A stretch of 6,282 nt of DNA, from NCBI GenBank assembly GCA_030612175.1, contig JAUWOJ010000062.1:1-6282 (forward strand), given 5' to 3'. How positions within the stretch are numbered: the stretch's first letter is position 1; each line of letters begins with the position of its first letter. Both the position numbers and the translations under genes were made by a program. The notes below the pieces were generated by a model. It worked only from the letters and a program-made list of their open reading frames with translations, searched no databases and was not told the DNA's origin. Positions 1 through 5,488 of this stretch are shown here, in pieces. The DNA comes from Candidatus Bipolaricaulota bacterium. GTDB lineage: Bacteria > Bipolaricaulota > Bipolaricaulia > UBA7950 > UBA9294.

Positions 1-1
1 C

Positions 2-379
2 ACAACGGAATACACGATTGCTCCTTCATTCTCTACATTCATGCTGTCCACCGAGGTCATAAAACGGCTTGACCTAGTGATCGCGGGAATAAGCTTCGGG
101 GCGGGACTCGACCTTATTCAAGGAGAGATTGGACTAGCCACCCCCATTATAGAGTCTGTGTCGCCTGGTTTTCAGTCCGTCTTGGATGAACTTCATCTTG
201 ATGGGCTTTTCTGGTCGGCATTTGCCGCCCACGCGACCTTCGGGGTTGAGGTTGGCCTGCCATTCTTGCGCTTGGCTGGCGAGGCACGCTTCGTGCTTCC
301 CATAAGTCAAACACCAGGATATTGGCAGATCAAGGTTGGCCAATGGGCTGGAAGCGTAGAACTAGCGATTCGTTTCTGA
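2..379 (+). CDS. C-terminal part of a probable outer-membrane beta-barrel protein (5' truncated)
   Basis: The reading frame is open from base 2 with no stop before the TGA at 377-379, so the true start lies upstream of the window. An internal ATG at 41 is unlikely to be the start. The roughly 125 visible residues alternate polar and hydrophobic positions in short strands rich in Gly, Phe and Leu. The last strand (roughly WQIKVGQWAGSVELAIRF) ends on a terminal phenylalanine, the typical C-terminal signature recognised by the BAM assembly machinery. The protein is therefore probably an outer-membrane barrel, but I do not recognise a family or substrate. Its stop codon shares one base with the start of the cytidine deaminase gene, which suggests co-transcription and translational coupling. 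Alternatives are a lipocalin-like or other all-beta envelope protein. Confidence 0.6.
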   Translation, partial: TTEYTIAPSFSTFMLSTEVIKRLDLVIAGISFGAGLDLIQGEIGLATPIIESVSPGFQSVLDELHLDGLFWSAFAAHATFGVEVGLPFLRLAGEARFVLPISQTPGYWQIKVGQWAGSVELAIRF

Positions 380-756
380 TGGACAACAAAGCGTTACTAA
401 AACAGGCAATGGAAGCGCGTAAACACGCCCACTGTCCATATTCGCGCTTTCCAGTTGGAGCAGCGCTCCTTTGCGCGGATGGAACCGTGTACACTGGAGC
501 GAATGTGGAGAATGCGGTAAATGGCCTATCGATCTGCGCTGAGCGAGTGGCTCTGTTTAATGCAGTCTCCGCGGGAAAACATGATTTCGTCAAGCTAGCA
601 GTTGTTTGCGAGGCTGCTTACTGCCGTCCATGTGGAGCATGCCGACAGGTGCTTCATGAACACGCACCTGACCTTGAGATCGTGATGGGAAGCTCGCAAG
701 GAACATACAAGAGCACAACAATCAGCAATCTGCTCCCCGAGGCGTTCTCTCTGTAG
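379..756 (+). CDS. cdd: Cytidine deaminase
   Basis: This 125-residue protein is the usual length of the short homotetrameric cytidine deaminases. The enzyme hydrolytically deaminates cytidine and deoxycytidine to uridine and deoxyuridine in cytosolic pyrimidine salvage. The sequence shows the substrate-binding NVEN motif (residues 42-45), the zinc and proton-shuttle motif CAE (Cys53, Glu55) and the PCGAC motif giving zinc ligands Cys85 and Cys88. The three-Cys zinc site is typical of the Gram-positive-like tetrameric class, unlike the larger E. coli enzyme. The ATG at 379 was chosen because it places the conserved N-terminal helix and the PYSxFxVGAAL motif at the normal distance. A TTG at 322 and an ATG at 343 would add unrelated residues encoded over the barrel gene. 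There is no clear Shine-Dalgarno sequence, which fits coupling to the upstream stop. The stop lies 5 nt from the convergent pdp stop. Confidence 0.94.
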   Translation: MDNKALLKQAMEARKHAHCPYSRFPVGAALLCADGTVYTGANVENAVNGLSICAERVALFNAVSAGKHDFVKLAVVCEAAYCRPCGACRQVLHEHAPDLEIVMGSSQGTYKSTTISNLLPEAFSL

Positions 757-761
757 CCTCT

Positions 762-2069
762 CTAGGCGGCGATGCGTTCGATAACTAGCTCGGGGGCGAC
801 AACGGACCGCTCCCCAATCTTGTAGGCCTCTCTGACCATAGCACGGGCTTCCTCAAGGCTCGCAGCGCTGTTTACGTGCAGAATCGCGAGTGGTTTCCCC
901 TTTTCAGCCCGATCGCCAATCTTCTTTATAAGTTCTATCCCCACGGCGTGGTCAACCGTATCCCCTTTAACGAATCGACCGGCGCCGAGCAGATTCGCGG
1001 CACGGCCGATCATAAGAGCGTTGAGCTCAGTGACAACACCAGCGCGAGGAGCGAGGATATTAATCTGCTTGCTCGCCGTAGGAAGCAACGAGAAATCCTC
1101 GATAACTGCCGGATCTCCGCTCTGGTTTCCTATCAGGGTCCGGAATTTGTCCAGGGCGGCCCCATTGTGTAATAATTCATGCAGTTTTTGAACCGCGTCT
1201 TCCTGTCTGGTCTCCTTCTCCGAAAAAAGGAGAAGTTCCGCTCCTAGTTCACAGGACAGATCCTCCAAATCTTGTGGGCCTTCCCCTTTGAGCGTGCGTA
1301 TTGCTTCTTTCACCTCTAGTGAGTTGCCTACCATCTTCCCCAAAGGCTGAGACATGTCGGTAATGATGGCTGAGATCTTGCGCCCAAGCTGTGTGCCGAT
1401 CGAAACGAGTCCACAGGCAAGTTGGCGCGAGTCTTCCAATCTTGGAAGAAATGCTCCGGCACCAACCTTAACATCGATCACAATTCCCCTCGCCCCGCCA
1501 GCAATCTTCTTCGACATGATTGAGGCAGTGATTAGTGGGAGGGAATCAATCGTAGAGGTGACATCACGCAATTCATACAACAGTCGATCCGCGGGAACCA
1601 TGTCCTCAGTATGATCGGCAAGAGCAAACCCACTATCCTCCACGAGCGCTAGAAACTCCTTGCGCGACAGGTCAGTCCGAAATCCGGGAATCGATTCCAA
1701 CTTATCGATTGTACCTCCTGTATGTCCAAGTGCCCGACCGGAGAGCTTGGCTACGGTCAAACCGGCAGAGGCAAGCAGTGGAATCAATACAAGCGAAGTC
1801 GTATCTCCTACACCACCGGTGGAATGCTTGTCTACCGGGAAACCAGACATCGCGGAGAGATCAAGCATCTCTCCTGAATGAGCCATGATATCCGTGAGGC
1901 TTGCTGTTTCCTCTTCGTCCATTCCGCGGAAGTAGATCGCCATCAATAAGGCCGACATCTGATAATCCGGAATCTTCTCCGAAACAAAACCGTTAATCAG
2001 ATTCCTGATTTCGACCCGGGTCAGCGTTCCCCCATCACGTTTCTTTCTGATCAAATCGACTGTCTTCAT
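762..2069 (-). CDS. pdp: Pyrimidine-nucleoside phosphorylase
   Basis: This 435-residue enzyme reversibly phosphorolyses uridine, deoxyuridine and thymidine to the base plus (deoxy)ribose-1-phosphate, acting as a cytosolic homodimer. An N-terminal helical domain (about 3-66) is followed by the glycosyltransferase-3 core, with the phosphate-binding DKHSTGGVGD (80-89) and the family signature SGRALGHTGGTIDKLE (110-125). A C-terminal PYNP domain spans about 345-418. Arg168, Ser183 and Lys187 align with the pyrimidine-binding Arg171, Ser186 and Lys190 of E. coli thymidine phosphorylase. Lys108 stands where strict thymidine phosphorylases have Met (IPMISGRG), which supports the broad PyNP type over deoA. 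The ATG at 2069 gives the family's normal N-terminus (MKTVDLIRKKRDGG). In-frame starts at 2096 (ATG) and 2117 (TTG) would add up to 16 non-conserved residues, and 2117 would lie upstream of the transcript start predicted from the candidate promoter. The enzyme acts directly downstream of cdd in the pathway. Confidence 0.95.
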   Translation of the reverse strand: MKTVDLIRKKRDGGTLTRVEIRNLINGFVSEKIPDYQMSALLMAIYFRGMDEEETASLTDIMAHSGEMLDLSAMSGFPVDKHSTGGVGDTTSLVLIPLLASAGLTVAKLSGRALGHTGGTIDKLESIPGFRTDLSRKEFLALVEDSGFALADHTEDMVPADRLLYELRDVTSTIDSLPLITASIMSKKIAGGARGIVIDVKVGAGAFLPRLEDSRQLACGLVSIGTQLGRKISAIITDMSQPLGKMVGNSLEVKEAIRTLKGEGPQDLEDLSCELGAELLLFSEKETRQEDAVQKLHELLHNGAALDKFRTLIGNQSGDPAVIEDFSLLPTASKQINILAPRAGVVTELNALMIGRAANLLGAGRFVKGDTVDHAVGIELIKKIGDRAEKGKPLAILHVNSAASLEEARAMVREAYKIGERSVVAPELVIERIAA

Positions 2070-2117
2070 GCCTTCAATTCTAGGCTTCAACCTCATCCTT
2101 GTCCAGTCGATCCTCAA

Positions 2118-2144
2118 TTAATACAGCTGACGGGCTCGCGTCAA
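2118..2144 (-). promoter_or_regulatory. Candidate sigma70-type promoter for pdp
   Basis: Read on the minus strand, TTGACG (2144-2139, 5 of 6 to consensus) is followed after a 15-nt spacer by TATTAA (2123-2118, 4 of 6). The spacer is shorter than the optimal 17. Transcription would begin near 2111, giving a leader of about 40 nt before the ATG at 2069. The site overlaps the plus-strand promoter facing the other way. Confidence 0.35.
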
Positions 2145-2155
2145 ATTGGTATACT
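2127..2155 (+). promoter_or_regulatory. Candidate sigma70-type promoter for the small interrupted reading frame
   Basis: CTGACG (2127-2132, 4 of 6 to TTGACA) and TATACT (2150-2155, 5 of 6 to TATAAT) are separated by exactly 17 nt. A TG at 2147-2148 forms an extended -10 element. The predicted transcript start near 2162 lies about 15 nt before the ATG at 2177. It overlaps the divergent pdp promoter, so one bound protein could influence both. Confidence 0.5.
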
Positions 2156-2176
2156 TGCTTATCTGGAGGTGCGATC

Positions 2177-2392
2177 ATGGCAAGTTTTCCTCGTTTCTTG
2201 TTTCGTGTAAAGGACAAACATATCGAAGAGGAAGCAAAATAATTGGTAGCAAGTCTTGGATTCAACGACATTGAAATCCGAAGGGACGATACCATAAAAG
2301 ATGCATGGCTTGAGGATAACAAACTACTCAAGACAACTTACGGATTAGGTGACATTCGAGAGTACCTGGAAGCACTGGTTTCAGTCAAATAA
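2177..2392 (+). pseudogene. Small unrecognised gene interrupted by one in-frame TAA
   Basis: An ATG at 2177 sits 6 nt behind a near-perfect Shine-Dalgarno sequence (GGAGGT, 2165-2170) and a good promoter. The frame runs 21 codons (MASFPRFLFRVKDKHIEEEAK), meets TAA at 2240-2242, then continues open for 49 more codons to TAA at 2390-2392. The second part reads like real protein (LVASLGFNDIEIRRDD, then DAWLEDNKLLKTTYGLGDIR). The stop would be glutamine if its T were a C, giving EEEAKQLVASLGF, a smooth helix. The likely state is therefore a 71-residue protein broken by a C-to-T change. Alternatives are a sequencing error or re-initiation at the TTG (2243) immediately after the stop. I do not recognise the family. 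The helix-then-strand layout faintly recalls a glutaredoxin fold without its active-site cysteines, but I do not claim that. UAA is not a known selenocysteine or pyrrolysine codon. Confidence 0.5.
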
Positions 2393-2404
2393 GTAAGACC
2401 TAAA

Positions 2405-2447
2405 AGAAAAAGGGGGACTGGCTGCTCAGGGACAGGCTACTTTTTCT
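2405..2447 (+). terminator. Weak candidate terminator after the interrupted gene
   Basis: AGAAAAAG (2405-2412) is complementary to CTTTTTCT (2440-2447), 12 nt after the stop at 2392. The loop is 27 nt and the stem is A/T-rich, with the U-run inside the stem rather than after it. This is a poor match to an intrinsic terminator, listed because nothing better follows the gene. Confidence 0.2.
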
Positions 2448-2488
2448 GAAAACTGTCTACTGAGAACTGCCTTCTCACCCTCACCCAG

Positions 2489-2512
2489 CCTCTCCCTTCA
2501 TTGAGGGAGAGG
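2489..2512. repeat. Perfect 9-bp hairpin, CCTCTCCCT / AGGGAGAGG
   Basis: Arms at 2489-2497 and 2504-2512 flank a 6-nt loop, and a pyrimidine-rich CTCACCC run lies just upstream. This resembles the short CCCTCTCCC...GGGAGAGGG palindromic element scattered through intergenic DNA of many bacteria. No T-run follows, so it is not a standard terminator. Confidence 0.6.
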
Positions 2513-2541
2513 GATTGAAGGCCAACAGCTCCCTCACCTGA

Positions 2542-2608
2542 AAACTGAGGACTGATAACTTTCTTTTCTGTTTTCCTCTGCGGTTGAGTAGTTATCAGTA
2601 ATCAGTTA
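2542..2608. repeat. Imperfect inverted repeat of the CTGATAACT motif
   Basis: The 19 bases at 2542-2560 and those at 2590-2608 are reverse complements at 16 of 19 positions, including a perfect 9-bp core (CTGATAACT 2552-2560, AGTTATCAG 2590-2598). The loop is 29 nt and T-rich. The same motif recurs degenerately nearby (CAGTAATCAGTTACCAGT), indicating a low-complexity repeat family. Confidence 0.5.
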
Positions 2609-2632
2609 CCAGTCGTTAGTTCGTCCCTACCA

Positions 2633-2698
2633 TTCAACCAATCAACTATTTAGCTGGTTTTGGCTGCCGACTGCTTCTCGACTCCTGACTCCCGACTG
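2633..2698 (-). repeat. Left arm of a 66-bp long-range inverted repeat
   Basis: Read as its reverse complement, this segment matches 6163-6228 at 59 of 66 positions by hand alignment. The 45-bp core (2654-2698) matches at 43 positions, and the flank decays to 16 of 21. The core contains GAGTCGAGAAGCAGTCGG next to CAGCCAAAACCAG. The arm lies just upstream of the promoter of the Crp-like gene. It is probably one copy of a dispersed intergenic repeat family. Confidence 0.8.
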
Positions 2699-2725
2699 TC
2701 TTTCCCTGCCTTCCTCTGCGATTTC

Positions 2726-2754
2726 TTGGTTTCCCAGGTAATATGTGTTACAAT
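2726..2754 (+). promoter_or_regulatory. Candidate sigma70-type promoter for the Crp-like regulator
   Basis: TTGGTT (2726-2731, 3 of 6) and TACAAT (2749-2754, 5 of 6) are spaced by 17 nt. TG at 2746-2747 supplies an extended -10 element, which compensates for the weak -35. The transcript would start near 2761, giving a leader of about 75 nt before the ATG at 2837. It probably drives the regulator and perhaps the kinase and receiver behind it. Confidence 0.5.
2738..2751. promoter_or_regulatory. Possible operator GTAA-N6-TTAC over the -10 region
   Basis: GTAA (2738-2741) and TTAC (2748-2751) form a 4+4 palindrome with the 6-nt centre typical of dimeric Crp/Fnr sites. It overlaps the spacer and -10 of the promoter for a Crp/Fnr-type gene. 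Binding there would block polymerase, so negative autoregulation is possible. The half-sites are short and chance occurrence cannot be excluded. Confidence 0.25.
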
Positions 2755-2836
2755 ATCGACGTTTGCCCCTTTCTTTAGGGTGATAAGAGGGGTCGCAAAA
2801 GGTGACAGACGAATAGCGTCAAGCATGGAGGTAGGC

Positions 2837-3511
2837 ATGATTGAGATTAAGGACTTTCGTATCTTCTCTGATCTCAGAGAGAAGGATCTACAAAAACTCC
2901 GAGAGGCTGTGCGCAAGATCAGTTATGGCCGCGGGGAGATCATTTTCCAAGAAGGCGCGCCTGCTTTTGGCTTTTACCTTGTCTTTAAAGGCATGGTCAA
3001 ATTAGTCAAGCGGAGCATGCGGGCAAAGAGCCAGATCCTAAAGATTGCCGGGCCAGGAGAGATCCTCGGCGAGACTACTCTGTTTGATAAGGGAAGCCAT
3101 AATGCTTATGCCAAAACACTTGAGCCTGTAGTGGTTGGCTTTATTGAGCGTGGCGACTTCTTTTACTTCCTTGAACACCACCCAAGAACTGTTTTTCGTC
3201 TGTACGAAAACTTCTCTCAAGAACTAAAGGCATTTCAGAACAAGTTGGCTGAGCGATCGTACTCCTCAAGCAAGGAGCGTCTCGCCCGGCTGATCCTGCA
3301 TCTGGGAAAGAGTGGAGTGGAACTGTCCCGCACCGAGCTAGCCGAGATGGCTGGCGTCTCATCGAAGACAGCCATTCGCACGCTGAGCGAGCTCGAGAGC
3401 AGGGCAATCATTGCCATCGAAAGCCGCAAGATTGACATCCTTAGAGAAGACTATCTACAAAAGCTGATTGAACCCTTTTCGACAGTTACAAGACCCAATC
3501 TAATCATCTAG
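2837..3511 (+). CDS. Crp/Fnr-family transcriptional regulator
   Basis: This 224-residue protein has the standard Crp/Fnr layout: a cyclic-nucleotide-binding-type beta-roll (about 6-120), a dimerisation helix (about 120-142) and a winged helix-turn-helix (about 147-206, helices at LSRTELAEMAG and SSKTAIRTLSELE). The ATG at 2837 was chosen because GGAGG (2827-2831) lies 5 nt upstream. The in-frame ATG at 2825 overlaps that sequence. There are no cysteines, so it cannot carry an Fnr-style iron-sulfur cluster. The GE of the phosphate cassette is kept (Gly78-Glu79), but the Arg-Ser pair that holds cAMP phosphate in CRP aligns with His88-Asn89, so cAMP binding of the CRP kind is doubtful. The recognition helix has Ser176-Lys177 and Arg181 where CRP has Arg180-Glu181 and Arg185, which predicts a target other than TGTGA. 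A kinase-receiver pair follows on the same strand. Confidence 0.93.
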   Translation: MIEIKDFRIFSDLREKDLQKLREAVRKISYGRGEIIFQEGAPAFGFYLVFKGMVKLVKRSMRAKSQILKIAGPGEILGETTLFDKGSHNAYAKTLEPVVVGFIERGDFFYFLEHHPRTVFRLYENFSQELKAFQNKLAERSYSSSKERLARLILHLGKSGVELSRTELAEMAGVSSKTAIRTLSELESRAIIAIESRKIDILREDYLQKLIEPFSTVTRPNLII

Positions 3512-3534
3512 ATTGGGAAGAAGATCTCCCCAAT
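3494..3534 (+). promoter_or_regulatory. Two mutually exclusive hairpins at the end of the Crp-like gene
   Basis: CCCAATCTA (3494-3502) and TAGATTGGG (3509-3517) form a perfect 9-bp stem with a 6-nt loop, spanning the last codons and the TAG stop. ATTGGG (3512-3517) can instead pair with a second CCCAAT (3529-3534) across an 11-nt loop. No U-run follows either stem, so this is not an obvious intrinsic terminator. It could act as an mRNA 3'-end barrier or modulate read-through into the kinase gene. Confidence 0.35.
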
Positions 3535-3592
3535 AAGTGACCACTGTCCTTACGTTTCTATGGACACGCTTTTACAGTAGACATGGGCACTT

Positions 3593-5488
3593 GTGCCTAT
3601 TGACGAAGTAGAAACATTGCTCAAGGACGGTATGCACTTAGCAAATAAGCCGAACGCGGTTGAGCGTGTTATTATTGTTGTTACCGCATACGGAATCGCA
3701 ATTCTCACCATAGTCCTTCTGCGCCTCTCAGGTTACCATCCTTTTGGGCTTATCGTTATGGCCTGTGCTATTCCATTGGCAATTGGAGCTAGTTCCCTAG
3801 GGCTAAGAGGAGGGCTCGTCCTTGCCCTCGCAACCTGGCTTATCGGTCTACCATTCCTGCTAACAGGAAGCCAGGGGACCCCAGGATTTCTGCTCACATT
3901 TCTGGCAACTAACCTGGCGGTCGGAGGAGGAATAGGATTGGTGAACAACGCCAGGAAAGCCCGGCGTGGAAAATGGCAGCGAGCAAAAAACCTTGATAGA
4001 GACTATAGCAATGAGATTTTCGAGAACTCGCTTAACATGATTCACTTCATAGATAAGGACGGCAACATACTGAAACGCAATGAAATCTCACGCGATACCC
4101 TTGGATACCAATCCGAGCGCTCTCTACAATTCGCCAAATATGTGCATCCGGATGACGTGTCTTCAATTAAGGTTGAACTTGCGCGGCTGTTTGAGAGAGG
4201 AGAGATACGCGATGTGAGGGTTCGTTTCATCTCGCAGAAACGCACGGTAATTCCAGTGGAAATAAGAGCGACACGAGCGACACAGAGGGTGGCTGTGGTA
4301 GAAGCATGTGATCTACGTCAGCGAGTGGAGCTTGAACGCCGCTTGATGGAAACAGAAGCTCTTTATCGATACCTAATTGAGGACGCAATCGACACACTGG
4401 ACTCAGGAATTATTATTACTGATCGCAAGAGACAAGTTGTGTGGGCAAACAAGACCATTGAACGTTTCTTCGGGATCGATCGCGATGGTTTGATTGGAAT
4501 TGACGGATTGCGTGCCTTTTCACGGTACGCTGACGTGTTTGAAGACAGCAAAGATATCCAACAAGCCGTCAAGGAAGCGTTCGAAAAGGGTGGGAAGATC
4601 GATTCATGTGCCTGCGACGTGCGTCCTGGGCCAAAACGAAAAGGGAGAAGTCTCGAATATCGATCGATCCCCATTGCCACCAAGCGCTATACCGGTGGAC
4701 GCATAGATCACTATATCGACATTACAAGAATCAAGCAACTGGAAAATGGATTGCGAGAAAAGACAGCACGCCTCGAGCAGAGTAATGAGAAACTGGAAGA
4801 ATTCTCTCATGTCGTATCCCATGACCTAAAGGAACCGCTGCGCACAGTGGAAGCATTCAGTGGATTTGTGCTAGAAGACTACGCGGATCGACTCGATGAG
4901 GAAGGCGTAGGCTACTTGAAAACGCTGAAGAAGTCTTCAGCCCGCATGCGCGCGTTAATCAATGATCTTCTCAAGCTGTCCAGCGTTCATATGGATACTA
5001 GCTCGTTCGAGCAGATCAACATACAGCGATTATTAGAAGAAACGAGGCAGGACCTTGAAGTTCGCCTGAAAGGAGTTAACCTTCAGATTGCGGACAACTT
5101 GCCGGCCGCGGTAGGAAGTAAGACCCGTATAAGAGAGCTGTTTAGTAATCTAATAGTAAACGCAATCAAGTACAATGATAAAGCCCTGCCCACGGTGCGC
5201 GTCGGTTACTTGGAAAAATCGGAGAACAGAGGAATGAACACCTTCTTCGTGCAAGACAACGGAATAGGAATAGAATCTCGGTACCAAGAACGGATTTTTG
5301 GCATATTCGAAAAACTTAACCCAAAGGAAGACCAAGAAGGAACCGGAGCAGGTCTCGCGATCTGCAGACGGATCGCAGAGGAACATAAAGGCAAGATCTG
5401 GGTAACCTCAGAAGTTGGAAAAGGCTCTACATTCTACTTTACTATCCCCAAGGCAACCGGGAGAAGAGAGGTGAAGAAAAGTGCTTAA
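3593..5488 (+). CDS. Membrane-bound PAS sensor histidine kinase
   Basis: The protein has up to 631 residues. Four hydrophobic segments (about 25-46, 51-69, 73-91, 98-117) with very short loops form a membrane sensor resembling the DUF4118/KdpD-type four-helix module. Two PAS domains (about 140-240 and 258-380) and a coiled linker (about 378-404) follow. The HisKA domain carries the phospho-accepting His410 (SHDLKEPLR). The ATPase domain shows the N box (Asn519, Asn523), G1 DNGIGI (555-560), F box ERIFGIFEKL (566-575) and G2 GTGAGLAI (583-590), so catalytic residues look intact. The HisKA style is that of phytochrome-like kinases, which typically work with Rcp1-type receivers such as the one overlapping its 3' end by 8 nt. 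The start is unsettled. GTG 3593 has no Shine-Dalgarno sequence, while ATG 3632 has AAGGA only 4 nt upstream, and either keeps all membrane helices. The signal sensed is unknown. Confidence 0.93.
   Translation: MPIDEVETLLKDGMHLANKPNAVERVIIVVTAYGIAILTIVLLRLSGYHPFGLIVMACAIPLAIGASSLGLRGGLVLALATWLIGLPFLLTGSQGTPGFLLTFLATNLAVGGGIGLVNNARKARRGKWQRAKNLDRDYSNEIFENSLNMIHFIDKDGNILKRNEISRDTLGYQSERSLQFAKYVHPDDVSSIKVELARLFERGEIRDVRVRFISQKRTVIPVEIRATRATQRVAVVEACDLRQRVELERRLMETEALYRYLIEDAIDTLDSGIIITDRKRQVVWANKTIERFFGIDRDGLIGIDGLRAFSRYADVFEDSKDIQQAVKEAFEKGGKIDSCACDVRPGPKRKGRSLEYRSIPIATKRYTGGRIDHYIDITRIKQLENGLREKTARLEQSNEKLEEFSHVVSHDLKEPLRTVEAFSGFVLEDYADRLDEEGVGYLKTLKKSSARMRALINDLLKLSSVHMDTSSFEQINIQRLLEETRQDLEVRLKGVNLQIADNLPAAVGSKTRIRELFSNLIVNAIKYNDKALPTVRVGYLEKSENRGMNTFFVQDNGIGIESRYQERIFGIFEKLNPKEDQEGTGAGLAICRRIAEEHKGKIWVTSEVGKGSTFYFTIPKATGRREVKKSA

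Larger units (their letters stand above)
2393..2725. other. Non-coding, repeat-rich intergenic stretch
   Basis: No reading frame here looks like a gene. The frame of the Crp-like gene is open leftward to 2660, but that extension runs through repeat sequence and the promoter, so it is not coding. The stretch is made of degenerate CTGAAAACTG, CTGATAACT and GACTCCTGACTCCC-like motifs, a 9-bp hairpin, a longer imperfect hairpin and the left arm of a long-range inverted repeat, each listed separately. Confidence 0.7.

Noticed and set aside
322..378. Longer cytidine deaminase start at TTG 322 or ATG 343
   Set aside because: It would add non-conserved residues read from the barrel gene's last strand in another frame. 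The ATG at 379 gives the standard length.
739..760. GAGGC/GCCTC inverted repeat as a shared terminator between cdd and pdp
   Set aside because: The stem is 5 bp with a 12-nt loop and there is no T-run in either direction, so it is not supported.
2240..2242. Recoded stop codon (selenocysteine or pyrrolysine)
   Set aside because: Those use UGA and UAG. This is UAA, and other genes in the window end with UAA as a normal stop.
2080..2331. Minus-strand 83-codon frame opposite the interrupted small gene
   Set aside because: The composition is Ser/Leu-rich and typical of a shadow frame. It overlaps the pdp 5' region and both promoters, and the plus strand has the ribosome site and promoter.
2660..2836. 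Upstream extension of the Crp-like reading frame by 59 codons
   Set aside because: The extension runs through the repeat arm and a good promoter. The ATG at 2837 has a strong Shine-Dalgarno sequence at correct spacing and gives the normal family length.
3550..3578. Possible promoter for the kinase (TTACGT, 17 nt, TACAGT)
   Set aside because: The -35 matches consensus at only 2 of 6 positions, and there is no extended -10. Co-transcription with the regulator is at least as likely.
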